Positions 44,514 to 54,011 are shown, numbered from the stretch's first letter. The stretch is DNA of 64,000 nucleotides from Lysobacterales bacterium (GCA_019510125.1 JAEKKX010000007.1:148618-212617), one strand, 5' to 3'. Numbers and translations are program-made. Notes: generated by a model from the letters alone, not told the origin.

Positions 44514-45941
44514 TCAGCCGGCCAGCCGCCCGCGCAGCGAGTTGCTCATCGCGTCGGTGATCACGACGTCGACGAAGCGGCCGCGCAGGTCGGCGCCGGC
44601 CGGGGCCGGGAAGTTCACGAAGCGCATGTTCTCGGTGCGGCCGGTGAGTTCGCCCGGATCCTTCTTCGACGGGCCTTCGACCAGCACCGTCTGGGTGGTG
44701 CCGACCATCGCCTGGGCGATGCGCCTGGCGTTGTCGTTGATCGCGGCCTGCAGGCGCGAGAGGCGGGCGTGCTTCTCGTCGTCGTCCACGGTGTCCTCGA
44801 TGTCCGCGGCGGGCGTGCCCGGGCGGCGCGAGTAGATGAAGGAGAAGCTCTGGTCGAAGCCGACCTCCTCGATCAGCTTCATCGTCTTCCCGAAGTCGGC
44901 GTCGGTCTCGCCGGGGAAGCCGACGATGAAGTCCGAGCTGATCGAGATGTCCGGGCGCACCGCGCGCAGCTTGCGCACCTTCTGCTTGAACTCCAGCGCG
45001 GTGTAGCCGCGCTTCATCGCCGAGAGGATGCGGTCGCTGCCCGACTGCACCGGCAGGTGCAGGAAGTTCGCCAGTTGCGGCACGTCGCGATAGGCCTCGA
45101 TCAGCGAGTCCGAGAACTCCAGCGGATGCGAGGTGGTGAAGCGGATGCGGCCGATGCCCTCGATCCCGGCCACGGCACGGATCAGCAGGCCGAGGTCGGC
45201 GACCTCGCCGTCGTCACCGCCTTCGACCGGGGCGATCGGGCCGCGGTAGGCGTTGACGTTCTGGCCCAGCAGGGTGACCTCGCGCACGCCCTGGGCGGCG
45301 AGCTGCGCGACCTCGACCAGCACGTCCTCGAACGGCCGGCTGACCTCTTCGCCGCGGGTGTAGGGCACCACGCAGAACGAGCAGTACTTCGAGCAGCCCT
45401 CCATGATCGAGACGAAGGCGGTCGGGCCCTCGGCGCGGGGTTCGGGCAGGCGGTCGAACTTCTCGATCTCCGGGAAGCTGATGTCCACCTGCGGCCGGCC
45501 GGTCTCGCGCCGGCTGCGGATCAGTTCGGGCAGGCGGTGCAGGGTCTGCGGGCCGAACACCAGGTCCACGAACGGCGCGCGCTTGAGCAGCGCCTCGCCT
45601 TCCTGGCTGGCGACGCAGCCGCCGACGCCGATGACCACCGGCCGGTCGGCGTCGCGCTTGAGCCCGCGCCAGCGGCCGAGCTGGCTGAACACCTTCTCCT
45701 GCGCTTTTTCGCGGATCGAGCAGGTATTGAGCAGGATCACGTCGGCTTCTTCGGCGTTCTCCGTCAGCACCATGCCCTCTTCGGCGCCGAGCACCTCGGC
45801 CATCTTGGCCGAGTCGTACTCGTTCATCTGGCACCCGTGGGTCTGGATGTAGAGCTTCTTCGGCGCGGCGCCGGGCAGGGTGGCGGGCGCGGACGGGACG
45901 GCGTCGAGGACGCGGGGAGCGGCAGGGTCGGTCATGGGCAT
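44514..45941 (-). CDS. miaB: tRNA-2-methylthio-N6-dimethylallyladenosine synthase MiaB
   Basis: Radical SAM methylthiotransferase that modifies A37 of tRNAs reading UNN codons. The 475-aa product has an N-terminal UPF0004 domain with cluster ligands Cys37 (HGCQMN), Cys74 (NTCSIRE) and Cys109 (GGCVAS). The radical SAM motif CSKYCSFC gives Cys183, Cys187 and Cys190, and a C-terminal TRAM domain starts near VLVEGPSKK. ATGs at 45941 and 45935 are both possible starts. Here it stands alone rather than beside ybeZ. Confidence 0.97.
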   Translation of the reverse strand: MPMTDPAAPRVLDAVPSAPATLPGAAPKKLYIQTHGCQMNEYDSAKMAEVLGAEEGMVLTENAEEADVILLNTCSIREKAQEKVFSQLGRWRGLKRDADRPVVIGVGGCVASQEGEALLKRAPFVDLVFGPQTLHRLPELIRSRRETGRPQVDISFPEIEKFDRLPEPRAEGPTAFVSIMEGCSKYCSFCVVPYTRGEEVSRPFEDVLVEVAQLAAQGVREVTLLGQNVNAYRGPIAPVEGGDDGEVADLGLLIRAVAGIEGIGRIRFTTSHPLEFSDSLIEAYRDVPQLANFLHLPVQSGSDRILSAMKRGYTALEFKQKVRKLRAVRPDISISSDFIVGFPGETDADFGKTMKLIEEVGFDQSFSFIYSRRPGTPAADIEDTVDDDEKHARLSRLQAAINDNARRIAQAMVGTTQTVLVEGPSKKDPGELTGRTENMRFVNFPAPAGADLRGRFVDVVITDAMSNSLRGRLAG

Positions 45942-46115
45942 GTCCGGGGGCGCGGCGGTGATTCCGGGCCGGCAGCGGGAGGAAGGGGCGGATCCAGCGG
46001 GCGCGTATTCTGGCACGCGCGTTCCGCCATGCGCCGGATCGCGCGATGCGACGGGCTTGGCATGTTCACAATCAAGGACTTGGCAAACCTTTCTCGGGCG
46101 GCCAGACTGTGCGCC

Positions 46116-47042
46116 ATGCGTGCTGCCCGGACCGCCATCGCGATAGGCCTGCTGCTGGCCGCCGTGCCGTGCGCCCACGCGGGCACGGTGTACCGCTGCG
46201 ATGCCCCCGATGGCACCCGCACCTACGGCAGCAAGCGGGTCAAGGGCGCGCAGTGCAGCGTCGTCGCCAGCTACATCCCGGCGCAGGGCCGGCGCGCCGC
46301 GCCGACGCCCGCGCCCGCCACGATCGTCGTGTCCCCGCCTGCGTCGTCCTCGGTCACGGCCGCTGCGCCCGAACCGGCGCCGGCGGGCGCCGCGCCACCG
46401 GGCGTTCCCGCGGCCGCCGCCGCCGCGCCGGCCGCGCCGCCGCCGGCGGGTGTGACCCGGCGGGTCCAGGGGCAGGTCTATTCCTACATCAAGGACGGCG
46501 TCCGCAACTACACCAGCAAGCCGCCGCGCGGCGTGGCCGGGGCGACCGCGATCCGCACGATCCGCTACAGCTTCCTCGAGACCTGCTACGCCTGCGCGCC
46601 GCTGCCGGGCGTCAACTTCGGCACCCTGCGCCTCAACACCGACGCCTACGCTGCCGAAATCCGCGCCGCCGCCGCCACCCACGGGGTCGAAGAGGCGGTG
46701 GTCCGGGCAATCATCCACGCCGAATCGGCCTACAACCCGAACGCCATGTCGCGGGTGGGCGCGCAGGGCCTGATGCAGTTGATGCCGGCCACCGCCCGCC
46801 GGTTCGGGGTCGCCAACGCCTTCGACGCCGGCCAGAACATCCGCGGCGGCGTGCAGTACCTGGCCTGGCTGCTCAAGCGCTACAACGGCGACCTGGCCCT
46901 CGCCGCCGCCGGCTACAACGCCGGCGAGGGCGCCGTGGACAAGTACCGCGGGGTGCCGCCGTACAGCGAGACCCGGCGCTACGTCGAGCGGGTGCGGCTC
47001 CTCGCCGAGCGCTACCGGGGCGCGCTGGCCGGTCGCGGCTGA
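46116..47042 (+). CDS. Exported lytic transglycosylase (SLT) with DUF4124-like N-terminus
   Basis: Periplasmic peptidoglycan-cleaving enzyme of 308 aa. A signal peptide ends near PCAHA (residues 17-21). A DUF4124-like segment ([17 protein letters not shown]) follows, then a long Ala/Pro linker (about 60-115). The SLT domain holds the catalytic Glu203 in HAESAYNP, followed by [13 protein letters not shown] and [12 protein letters not shown]. An in-frame ATG at 46062 would add 18 residues; the later start gives a proper signal peptide. Two CTTGGCA words 23 bp apart (46056, 46079) lie upstream and may be promoter elements. Confidence 0.92.
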   Translation: MRAARTAIAIGLLLAAVPCAHAGTVYRCDAPDGTRTYGSKRVKGAQCSVVASYIPAQGRRAAPTPAPATIVVSPPASSSVTAAAPEPAPAGAAPPGVPAAAAAAPAAPPPAGVTRRVQGQVYSYIKDGVRNYTSKPPRGVAGATAIRTIRYSFLETCYACAPLPGVNFGTLRLNTDAYAAEIRAAAATHGVEEAVVRAIIHAESAYNPNAMSRVGAQGLMQLMPATARRFGVANAFDAGQNIRGGVQYLAWLLKRYNGDLALAAAGYNAGEGAVDKYRGVPPYSETRRYVERVRLLAERYRGALAGRG

Positions 47043-47118
47043 GGCCCTCGCGGGGGCCTCTGCGGGACCGCCGGGGCGGTCCCGGCGCCCCGGGAACCGG
47101 CCCGGGAGAGGCCAAACA

Positions 47119-47148
47119 TTGTCGGCCGATTCAGCGTTCCGTTACACT
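47119..47148 (+). promoter_or_regulatory. Candidate sigma-70 promoter for petABC
   Basis: TTGTCG at 47119-47124 and TACACT at 47143-47148 are 18 bp apart, each matching four of six consensus bases. They lie about 80 bp before petA in a 186-bp intergenic gap. Pattern only; no other evidence. Confidence 0.35.
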
Positions 47149-47228
47149 TCGTCGTCTTTGCCGGCCGGCCTTCGGGGACGGGAGCGGGCCGGCGATCCAA
47201 GTTTGCCCATTGTTTTGCGGAGTGCCGG

Positions 47229-47870
47229 ATGGCAACAAAAGTCGTAGGCGGGTCGGACCAGTCGCATGGTGACGGCGCGCAACCGGTCGACGCGGGTCGT
47301 CGCCGCTTCCTCACCGCATCCACCGCCGTGGTCGGCGCCATCGGCGTCGCCGGCGCCGCGGTCCCGTTCATCAGGTCCTGGAGCCCGAGCGCGCGCGCCA
47401 AGCTCGCCGGTGCGCCGGTCAGCGCCGACATCGCCGGCCTCAAGGAAGGCCAGCAGTTGACGATCGCCTGGCGCGGCCAGCCGGTCTTCATCTCGCACCG
47501 CTCCAAGGCGATGCTGGACGTGCTGCCGACGATGGACCCGCTGCTGGCCGATCCGAAGTCGGACAACGCCGACCAGCAGCCGGCGTACGCGAAGAACCCG
47601 ACCCGTTCGATCCGCCCGGAGATCATGGTGCTGGTCGGCGTCTGCACCCACCTGGGCTGCGCGCCGGAGTTCAAGCCCGAGATCCGGCCGGAGCCGTTCG
47701 ATCCGGACTGGAAGGGTGGTTACTTCTGCCCCTGCCACAAGTCGCGCTACGACTCGGCCGGCCGCGTCTACAAGAACATGCCGGCCCCGGCGAACCTGCC
47801 GGTGCCGCCGTACCACTTCGAGAACGACGCGACCCTGGTGATCGGCGTCGATCCGAAAGGAGCCGCGTAA
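47229..47870 (+). CDS. petA: Ubiquinol-cytochrome c reductase Rieske iron-sulfur subunit
   Basis: 2Fe-2S subunit of the bc1 complex, 213 aa. A twin-arginine-type leader (RRRFLTA) precedes the single anchor helix (residues 30-48), as usual for Tat-exported Rieske proteins. Box I is CTHLGC (Cys139, His141) and box II CPCHKS (Cys167, His170), with Cys144 and Cys169 for the disulfide. Box II has Lys171 where the common form has Gly. GGAG lies six bases before the ATG. The gene opens petABC, three bases before petB. Confidence 0.97.
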   Translation: MATKVVGGSDQSHGDGAQPVDAGRRRFLTASTAVVGAIGVAGAAVPFIRSWSPSARAKLAGAPVSADIAGLKEGQQLTIAWRGQPVFISHRSKAMLDVLPTMDPLLADPKSDNADQQPAYAKNPTRSIRPEIMVLVGVCTHLGCAPEFKPEIRPEPFDPDWKGGYFCPCHKSRYDSAGRVYKNMPAPANLPVPPYHFENDATLVIGVDPKGAA

Positions 47871-47873
47871 GTC

Positions 47874-49145
47874 ATGGCGAACATCCTCACCCGAACCGCC
47901 GACAACGTGATGGACTGGGTCAACGAGCGGGCGCCCGGCTTGATGCCGTTCTACCGCAAGCACATGACCGAGTACTACGCGCCGAAGAACTTCAACCTCT
48001 GGTACATCTTCGGCATCCTGGCGACGGTGGTCCTGGCCAACCAGATCGTCACCGGCATCTTCCTGACCATGCAGTACAAGCCGAGCGCCGCCGAGGCGTT
48101 CTCCTCGGTCGAGTACTGCATGCGCGACGTCGACGGCTGCAACATCATCCGGTACATGCACAGCACCGGCGCGTCGCTGTTCTTCATCGTGGTCTACCTG
48201 CACATGTTCCGCGGCCTGATGTACGGCTCGTACCGCAAGCCGCGCGAGCTGGTGTGGATCCTCGGCATGCTGATCTACCTGGTGCTGATGGCCGAGGCCT
48301 TCATGGGCTACGTGCTGCCGTGGGGCCAGATGTCCTACTGGGGCGCGAAGGTGATCATCTCGCTGTTCGGCGCGATCCCCTACATCGGCCAGGGCCTCAC
48401 CGAGTGGATCATGGGCGACTACAACCCGTCCGACGCCACCCTGAACCGCTTCTTCGCGCTGCACGTGATCGCGTTCCCGCTGGTGCTGCTGCTGCTGGTG
48501 GTGCTGCACCTGGGCGCGCTGCACGAAGTCGGCTCGAACAACCCCGACGGCGTCGAGATCAAGAAGGGCCCGAAGGGCAACCGCTGGTCGCCGACCGCGC
48601 CGGCCGACGGCGTCCCCTTCCATCCGTACTACACGGTGAAGGACACGTTCTTCGTCGGCTTCTTCATGATCATCGCGGCGTTCATCATCTTCTACGCCCC
48701 GACCTTCGGCGGCCTGTTCCTGGAACACGACAACTTCACCGAGGCCAACCCGCTGGTGACGCCGTCGCACATCAAGCCGGTGTGGTACTTCACCCCGTAC
48801 TACGCGATGCTGCGCGTGGTGCCCTCGTTCTTCGGCATCAAGCTGTGGGGCGTGCTGGTGATGTTCGGCGCGATCGTGATGCTGTTCCTGGTGCCGTGGC
48901 TGGACAAGAGCCCGGTCAAGTCCTACCGCTACCGCGGCAAGCTGTCGTGGGCGATGCTGCTGATGTTCGCGGTGTCCTTCGTGTGGCTGGCCAAGATCGG
49001 CGGCGGCCCGGGCACGGACCCGACCGAAGCGATCATCGGCCGCGTGCTGACGGTGCTGTACTTCCTGTTCTTCCTCACCATGCCGGTGTGGACGAAGCTC
49101 GACAAGACCAAGCCGGTCCCGGATCGGGTGACGATGCATGACTAA
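47874..49145 (+). CDS. petB: Cytochrome b of the bc1 complex
   Basis: Membrane subunit carrying hemes bL and bH and both quinone sites. The 423-aa product has eight helices. Heme-ligand histidines lie in MHSTGASLFFIVVYLHMFRG and in RFFALHVIAF...VVLHLGALH. MGYVLPWGQMSYWGAKVI is the conserved Qo region, and the PEWY motif position reads KPVWYF, so the usual Pro-Glu pair is altered. AAAGGAG at the end of petA serves as its ribosome binding site. Its last 8 bases overlap petC. Confidence 0.97.
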   Translation: MANILTRTADNVMDWVNERAPGLMPFYRKHMTEYYAPKNFNLWYIFGILATVVLANQIVTGIFLTMQYKPSAAEAFSSVEYCMRDVDGCNIIRYMHSTGASLFFIVVYLHMFRGLMYGSYRKPRELVWILGMLIYLVLMAEAFMGYVLPWGQMSYWGAKVIISLFGAIPYIGQGLTEWIMGDYNPSDATLNRFFALHVIAFPLVLLLLVVLHLGALHEVGSNNPDGVEIKKGPKGNRWSPTAPADGVPFHPYYTVKDTFFVGFFMIIAAFIIFYAPTFGGLFLEHDNFTEANPLVTPSHIKPVWYFTPYYAMLRVVPSFFGIKLWGVLVMFGAIVMLFLVPWLDKSPVKSYRYRGKLSWAMLLMFAVSFVWLAKIGGGPGTDPTEAIIGRVLTVLYFLFFLTMPVWTKLDKTKPVPDRVTMHD

Positions 49146-49959
49146 GTTCTCCTCCATGAAGACCACGATGCTCAAGCGCGGCGCGATCGTCCTCTTCGGC
49201 CTGCTGGCCTCGTTCTCCGCGGTCGCTTCCGAGGATGCCGCCCTGCAGCACGCCGGCGCCGACCTTGAGGACCAGGCCTCGCTGCAGCGCGGCGCGCAGT
49301 TGTTCGTGAACAACTGCTCCGGCTGCCACTCGCTGCAGTACCTGCGCTACTCGCGGATGGCCGAGGACCTCGGCCTGAGCGAGGACCAGGTGATGGCCAA
49401 CCTCAACTTCACCGGCGCGAAGATCGGCGACCACATGATGTCGACGATGCCGGCGGCCAAGGCCGAGAAGTGGTTCGGCAAGGCGCCGCCGGACCTCAGC
49501 CTGACCGCGCGCGTCCGCGGCACGGACTGGATCTACACCTACCTCAAGTCGTTCTACCTCGACGAGAGCCGTCCGCTGGGCTGGAACAACACCCTGTTCC
49601 CGAACGCGTCGATGCCCAACCCGCTGTGGCACCTGCAGGGCAGCCAGCGCCCGGTGTTCACCGCGAAGGAAGTCACCGACAAGAAGGACGAGAAGGGCAA
49701 CCCGATCAAGGCCTGCCCGCACGGCACGACCGAGATCGACGACGCCTGCGTCAAGCAGCTCGTGCTGGCACAGGCCGGCAGCCAGAATGCCGACGAGTTC
49801 GACCGCACGGCGCGCGACATCTCCGCGTTCCTCGAGTACGCCGGCGAGCCCGGTGCGCTCAAGCGCCAGCAGACCGGCGTCTGGGTGATCCTGTTCCTCG
49901 CGTTCTTCACGTTGATGGCCTGGCTGCTCAAGAAGGAATACTGGCGCGACGTGCATTGA
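49138..49959 (+). CDS. petC: Cytochrome c1 of the bc1 complex
   Basis: Membrane-anchored c-type cytochrome passing electrons from the Rieske protein to soluble cytochrome c. The 273-aa precursor has a signal peptide ending AVASE. Heme c binds at CSGCH (Cys60, Cys63, His64). The C-terminal anchor (GVWVILFLAFFTLMAWLLKK) ends with a basic tail. Its start overlaps the petB stop; an internal ATG at 49156 is a less coupled alternative. Maturation would need the ccm operon at 30-37 kb. Confidence 0.96.
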   Translation: MTKFSSMKTTMLKRGAIVLFGLLASFSAVASEDAALQHAGADLEDQASLQRGAQLFVNNCSGCHSLQYLRYSRMAEDLGLSEDQVMANLNFTGAKIGDHMMSTMPAAKAEKWFGKAPPDLSLTARVRGTDWIYTYLKSFYLDESRPLGWNNTLFPNASMPNPLWHLQGSQRPVFTAKEVTDKKDEKGNPIKACPHGTTEIDDACVKQLVLAQAGSQNADEFDRTARDISAFLEYAGEPGALKRQQTGVWVILFLAFFTLMAWLLKKEYWRDVH

Positions 49960-50054
49960 TGGCCGGGGATACCCACCGCTCGACGACTTACACCCGCGGG
50001 GCGGTCGGCATGGCCGGCCGCCCCGCGTCTTTCTGAAGGATGGCGAGTCCGCGT

Positions 50055-50672
50055 ATGCGCAATGCACTGACCCTGTTTTCCTCCGTGGACGACGTCCTGT
50101 GCCACCGCGTCCGTCTCGTGCTGGCCGCGAAGGGCGTGACCTACGACCTGGTTCCGGTCGACCCGCAGAACCCGCCCGAAGATCTCATCGATCTCAATCC
50201 CTACCACTCGGTGCCGACCCTGGTCGAGCGCGACCTGGTGCTGTACGCCGCCTCGGTGGTCAGCGAATACCTCGACGAACGCTATCCGCATCCGCCGCTG
50301 ATGCCGATCGACCCGCTGTCGCGCGCGCGCCTGCGCCTGGCGATGCTGCGGATCGAGCACGACTGGGTGCCGCAGGTGCAGGCGGTGCAGTTCGGCAACC
50401 GCCAGCAGGCCGAGGCCGGCCGCAAGCGCCTGAAGGAACTGCTGACCGCCGCGGTGCCGCTGTTCAAGGCCAGCAAGTTCTTCCTGAACAACGAAATGAG
50501 CCTGGCCGACTGCGCCATGGCGCCGATCGTCTGGCGCCTGAAGGCGCTCGACGTGCCGCTGCCCAGCGACGGCCGGGTGATAGAGGATTACGGCAACCGG
50601 ATCTTCCGCAACCCCGGCTTCGTCCGCAGCCTCACCCCGCAGGAAAAGAGCCTGCGCGACCTGCCGTCCTGA
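50055..50672 (+). CDS. sspA: Stringent starvation protein A
   Basis: RNA polymerase-associated, GST-fold regulator of stationary-phase and virulence genes, 205 aa. It starts MRNALTLFSSVDDVLCHRVR and has the N-terminal thioredoxin-like half with LIDLNPYHSVPTLVERDLVLY, then a helical half with AMLRIEHDWVPQV. ATG 50055 is preferred over 50040 because the upstream purine-rich stretch is then properly spaced. petABC-sspA-sspB is a common beta/gammaproteobacterial order. Confidence 0.94.
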   Translation: MRNALTLFSSVDDVLCHRVRLVLAAKGVTYDLVPVDPQNPPEDLIDLNPYHSVPTLVERDLVLYAASVVSEYLDERYPHPPLMPIDPLSRARLRLAMLRIEHDWVPQVQAVQFGNRQQAEAGRKRLKELLTAAVPLFKASKFFLNNEMSLADCAMAPIVWRLKALDVPLPSDGRVIEDYGNRIFRNPGFVRSLTPQEKSLRDLPS

Positions 50673-50712
50673 ACCGCCGTCCCCGGCCCGCCTGCGGAGG
50701 TAAACTCCGGCC

Positions 50713-51159
50713 ATGACCGCCGAATCCCCGCCCCGCATGACCAGCCAGCGCCCCTACCTGTTGCGCGCGATCCACGCGTGGATCGCCGACAACGGCATGA
50801 CCCCGCACCTGCTGGTCGACGCCACCCGTCCCGGCGTGCTGGTGCCCAGGCATGCGGTGACCGACGGCAAGATCGTGCTCAACGTCGCCGATCGCGCCGT
50901 GGCCGGGCTCGACATGGGCAACGAATGGATCACCTTCACCGCCCGTTTCCAGGGCGTGAGCCATCACGTGCAGGTGCCGGTGGACGCCGTGCTGTTGATC
51001 TACGCCCGCGAAACCGGGCAGGGCATGGGCCTGCAGGAGCCGCCGGCCGACGACGAGGCCGACGCGCAGGCGCCCGCCACGGCCGAGGGCCAGGCGCAGG
51101 GCGGCGACGACGACGCCCCGCCGCCGAAACGCGGCCATCATCTGCGCGTCGTGAAATAG
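50713..51159 (+). CDS. sspB: ClpXP adaptor SspB
   Basis: Delivers ssrA-tagged proteins to the ClpXP protease. The 148-aa product has the substrate-binding domain (PYLLRAIHAWIADNG, PRHAVTDGKIVLNVADRAV, FTARFQGVSHHVQVPV), an acidic Ala/Gln/Asp linker (about residues 115-138) and the ClpX-binding tail GHHLRVVK. A second in-frame ATG lies 24 bases in. It is 40 bp after sspA. The 145 bp after it (51160-51304) hold nothing recognisable. Confidence 0.94.
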   Translation: MTAESPPRMTSQRPYLLRAIHAWIADNGMTPHLLVDATRPGVLVPRHAVTDGKIVLNVADRAVAGLDMGNEWITFTARFQGVSHHVQVPVDAVLLIYARETGQGMGLQEPPADDEADAQAPATAEGQAQGGDDDAPPPKRGHHLRVVK

Positions 51160-51304
51160 CGCGGACCGATCGCGGGGGGGCGATGAGGAAAGCGACCAGC
51201 GGGGCGACCGGGGAGGCCGCGGCGATCCGGCGATGGGCAGGGCCTGTCGACGGCACGGCTGCCGACGGCGTGCGGATGCCCGCCTGCGCGGCGACCGCCG
51301 CGCC

Positions 51305-51634
51305 TCACTCCATCGAGACGATGGCGTTGCTCGCGGCCGCCGGCCCGGTGAACGCCACCAGCCGCTCGCCGTGGAGCACGATCCGCGCGATGTGCCGGTC
51401 GGTGCCGTCCTGCGAGTACTCGAAGCGGAAGCTACGCTCCAGCCCCAGCCGGCCGTCCTCGTGGCGACGCAGGCGCAGGCCGGTGGCGTGCACGGTCTGG
51501 TCGATCAACTGCACCCCGGCCGCGCGGCAGGCGTCGCCGCCGATGCGGATCGCGCGCTCGGCGGCGGCCCGCGAAGCGCTCCAGAATGCGAACGTGATCG
51601 CAACGGCGATCATCAGGATCAGTAAAGTTGGCAT
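51305..51634 (-). CDS. DUF3301-family membrane-anchored protein
   Basis: A 109-aa protein with one N-terminal helix (TLLILMIAVAITFAFW) followed by a soluble domain containing CRAAGVQLIDQTVHATGLRLRR and RSFRFEYSQDGTDRHIARIVL, typical of DUF3301. It probably lies in the inner membrane with the domain in the cytosol. Function unknown. It is divergent from the FHA gene with 60 bp between the starts. Confidence 0.82.
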   Translation of the reverse strand: MPTLLILMIAVAITFAFWSASRAAAERAIRIGGDACRAAGVQLIDQTVHATGLRLRRHEDGRLGLERSFRFEYSQDGTDRHIARIVLHGERLVAFTGPAAASNAIVSME

Positions 51635-51694
51635 TTCGTTAATTTGCGGCCGCCGCGACGCGGATGCAATCCCGACCCCGGAGTCAGATCGCCC

Positions 51695-52447
51695 ATGAAG
51701 CTCGTGTTCGCCGCCGGCGAATTCCCGCCCACCCTGCTGCAGCAGGGCGTCAAACGCATCGGTTCGGCGCGCGATGCCGACATCGGCCTGCGCGGGCCCG
51801 ACATCCTGCCGAACCACTGCGAGCTCCAGGTCGGAGGGCAGGGCGTGATGCTGAAGATCGCCCCCGGCGCCGCCGTGTCGGTCAACGACCGCCCGGTGGA
51901 CGGCCTGATCGCGCTGCGCGCCGGCGACCGCATCGCCTTCGGCGGCGTGCAGGCCCAGCTCGTCGCGCTGGATGCGTCACGCGCCGCGGCCGGCCCGGCG
52001 CCGGGCCCGGCGGCCGACGACGTCGGCACCACGACGGTCCGCGCGGCGCTGCCGAAGTATGCGCTGCGCGCCCAGACCGGCCGCCACCTCGGCCGGGTCT
52101 ACCCGCTGACCGGCGCCACCATCGTCGGTCGCGCGCCCGACTGCCAGTTGCGGCTGGAGGACACCAGCCTGTCGCGCAAGCACGCCAAGCTGATCCCGAC
52201 CAACGAAGGCGTCGTCATCGAGGACCTCGGGTCCACCAACGGCAGTTTCCACAACGGCAAGCGCGCGCAGCGCGCGGTGGCCCAGCCCGGCGACGAGATC
52301 GGCTTCGACACGGTGCGTTTCTCGCTGTTCGAGCTGGGCAAGGAGGGCGCGGCCCCGGCGGCCGCGGCCGGCAAGGGCGTGCCGGCCTGGGTCTGGGTCG
52401 CCGTGGCGGTCGCCGTGGCGGCAGTGGCCTTCCTGGCGCTGCGCTGA
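51695..52447 (+). CDS. Tail-anchored FHA-domain protein
   Basis: A 250-aa signalling protein. Residues 1-90 resemble a degenerate FHA domain (KRIGSARDADIGL, LPNHCEL, VNDRPVDG). Residues 125-225 are a canonical FHA domain with VGRAPDCQLRL, LSRKHAKLI and LGSTNGSFHNGKRA, which bind phosphothreonine. One C-terminal helix (VWVAVAVAVAAVAFLAL) makes it tail-anchored. No kinase gene is nearby, so its partner is elsewhere or the domain binds otherwise. Confidence 0.87.
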   Translation: MKLVFAAGEFPPTLLQQGVKRIGSARDADIGLRGPDILPNHCELQVGGQGVMLKIAPGAAVSVNDRPVDGLIALRAGDRIAFGGVQAQLVALDASRAAAGPAPGPAADDVGTTTVRAALPKYALRAQTGRHLGRVYPLTGATIVGRAPDCQLRLEDTSLSRKHAKLIPTNEGVVIEDLGSTNGSFHNGKRAQRAVAQPGDEIGFDTVRFSLFELGKEGAAPAAAAGKGVPAWVWVAVAVAVAAVAFLALR

Positions 52448-52455
52448 GCCGGCCG

Positions 52456-52749
52456 ATGCCGCACCACGACCCGCAACTGCTGGCCGCGCACGCGAGATCC
52501 AGCGAGCATCGCGCGGAAATCGAGGCCAGCACGATCTGCGGCTGCTTCTACTGCCTCGCCACGTTCGAGCCGTCGGACATCGGCGAGTGGGTCGACGCGC
52601 CGAAGGATCCGGACACCGGCGCGCCGACCGGCGAAGGCGAGACCGCGCTGTGCCCGCACTGCGGCATCGACGCGGTGCTCGGCTCGCAGTCGGGATTCCC
52701 GATCACGCCGGAATTCCTCACCGCGATGCACGGGCACTGGTTTGGCTGA
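52456..52749 (+). CDS. Small zinc-ribbon-like cytoplasmic protein
   Basis: A 97-aa protein with two CxxC pairs, CFYC and CPHC, about 35 residues apart, which suggests one zinc site. The surrounding text (FYCLATFEPSDIGEWVD, ETALCPHCGIDAVLGSQSG, FLTAMHGHWFG) matches an uncharacterised family annotated only as cytoplasmic protein. It starts eight bases after the FHA gene, probably in one transcript. Function unknown. Confidence 0.75.
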   Translation: MPHHDPQLLAAHARSSEHRAEIEASTICGCFYCLATFEPSDIGEWVDAPKDPDTGAPTGEGETALCPHCGIDAVLGSQSGFPITPEFLTAMHGHWFG

Positions 52750-52806
52750 CGCGTGATTGGTGCCTGGTTGATGTCTGGCTGACGTCCGGACGACGCCGGT
52801 CGCGCC

Positions 52807-53679
52807 TCAGCCGCCCGGCGGCGGCCCCAGCTTCAGCGACAGGTCGATCGCGCGCACGTGCTTGGTCAGCGCGCCGATCGAGATGCAGTCGACGCCGTCC
52901 TCGGCGATCCCGCGCAGGGTGGCCATGTCCACGCCGCCGGAGACTTCCAGCGGGATGCGGCCGTCGTACGGCGCCGCGCGCGCGATCCGCACCGCCTCGC
53001 GGCGGGTCGCGGCGTCGAAGTCGTCGATCAGGATGCGGGTGCAGCCGGCGTCCAGCGCCTCGCGCAGTTGCGCCAGGGTTTCCACCTCGACGATCAGCGG
53101 CAGCTCCGGCGATCGCGCGCGCGCGGCGGCGACCGCGCCGGCCAGCGAGCCGTAGGCGCGGATGTGGTTTTCCTTGAGCATCACCGCGTCGTAGAGGCCG
53201 ATCCGGTGGTTCTCGCCGCCGCCGATCCGCACCGCGTATTTCTGGGCGATGCGCAGGCCGGGCAGGGTCTTGCGGGTGTCGAGGATCTTCGCGCCGGTGC
53301 CGCGCACCGCCTCGACGTACTGCGCGACGACGGTGGCGGTGCCGCTGAGGGTCTGCAGGAAATTCAGCGAGGCGCGCTCGGCGCTGACCAGCGCCCGGCT
53401 GCGGCCGGCGAGGGTCGCCAGCACCGTGCCCTTCGCGGCGCGGTCGCCCTCGGCCACGCGCCAGTCGATGCGGACCCCGGGGTCGAGCGCGCGGTGGCAG
53501 GCGTCGAACCACGGCCGCCCGCAGACCACGGCGTCTTCCTTGCACAGCAGGTACGCGATGTCCGGGCCGTCCGGCAGCAGTGCGGCGGTGACGTCGCCGC
53601 CGCCCAGGTCCTCGGCCAGCGCCGCGGCGACGTTCGCCGCGACCGCGTCCGGCGGCGGTGGCGCGAAGCGCTCGCTCAC
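52807..53679 (-). CDS. nadC: Nicotinate-nucleotide diphosphorylase (carboxylating) NadC
   Basis: Quinolinate phosphoribosyltransferase of NAD synthesis, 290 aa. Family motifs include LGGGDVTAALLPDGP, RASLNFLQTLSGTAT, DTRKTLPGLRIAQKYAVRIGGGENHRIGLYD-type residues (each part contiguous), MLKENHIRA and LEVSGGVDMATLR. The GTG start overlaps the stop of the upstream Trm112 gene as GTGA. nadA and nadB are not nearby. Confidence 0.96.
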   Translation of the reverse strand: MSERFAPPPPDAVAANVAAALAEDLGGGDVTAALLPDGPDIAYLLCKEDAVVCGRPWFDACHRALDPGVRIDWRVAEGDRAAKGTVLATLAGRSRALVSAERASLNFLQTLSGTATVVAQYVEAVRGTGAKILDTRKTLPGLRIAQKYAVRIGGGENHRIGLYDAVMLKENHIRAYGSLAGAVAAARARSPELPLIVEVETLAQLREALDAGCTRILIDDFDAATRREAVRIARAAPYDGRIPLEVSGGVDMATLRGIAEDGVDCISIGALTKHVRAIDLSLKLGPPPGG

Positions 53680-53936
53680 AGGCCCGGCGCCGAGGCGGCG
53701 ACGATGCCTTCCTCGACCAGCAGCACCGGGATGCCGTCGTCGACGCGGTAGACGGTGCGACGGTCGCGGGTGACCAGCGCCTCGCGCAGCGGCGCGGTCT
53801 GCGGCGCATCGTCGGCGCGCTTGACCCCGCCCGCGGCGATCGCCGCGTTCAGCGCCTCCAGGCCGGCGCGGTCGAGCACGGCCAGCGGCTGGCGGGTGGC
53901 GGGGCAGACGAGCAGATCGAGCAGCTTGCGGTCCAT
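53676..53936 (-). CDS. Trm112-family protein
   Basis: An 86-aa protein starting MDRKLLDLLVCPATRQPL, typical of the Trm112/YcaR family. The full zinc-binding set of four Cys is not kept: only one Cys is seen, as in many bacterial members. The YRVDDGIPVLLVEEGI segment is conserved. In yeast Trm112 activates methyltransferases; the bacterial role is unclear. It is coupled to nadC and divergent from purE. Confidence 0.87.
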   Translation of the reverse strand: MDRKLLDLLVCPATRQPLAVLDRAGLEALNAAIAAGGVKRADDAPQTAPLREALVTRDRRTVYRVDDGIPVLLVEEGIVAASAPGL

Positions 53937-54011
53937 TCGGTTCGATGAAGCCGGGAGTGGGATGCCGCTAGAATACCGCTTTGCAGCAGGCGCGACGCCG
54001 CGGGGTGGACC

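Noticed and set aside
46062..46115. Earlier ATG for the lytic transglycosylase
   Set aside because: It would place 18 polar residues before a complete signal peptide; the later ATG gives the normal form.
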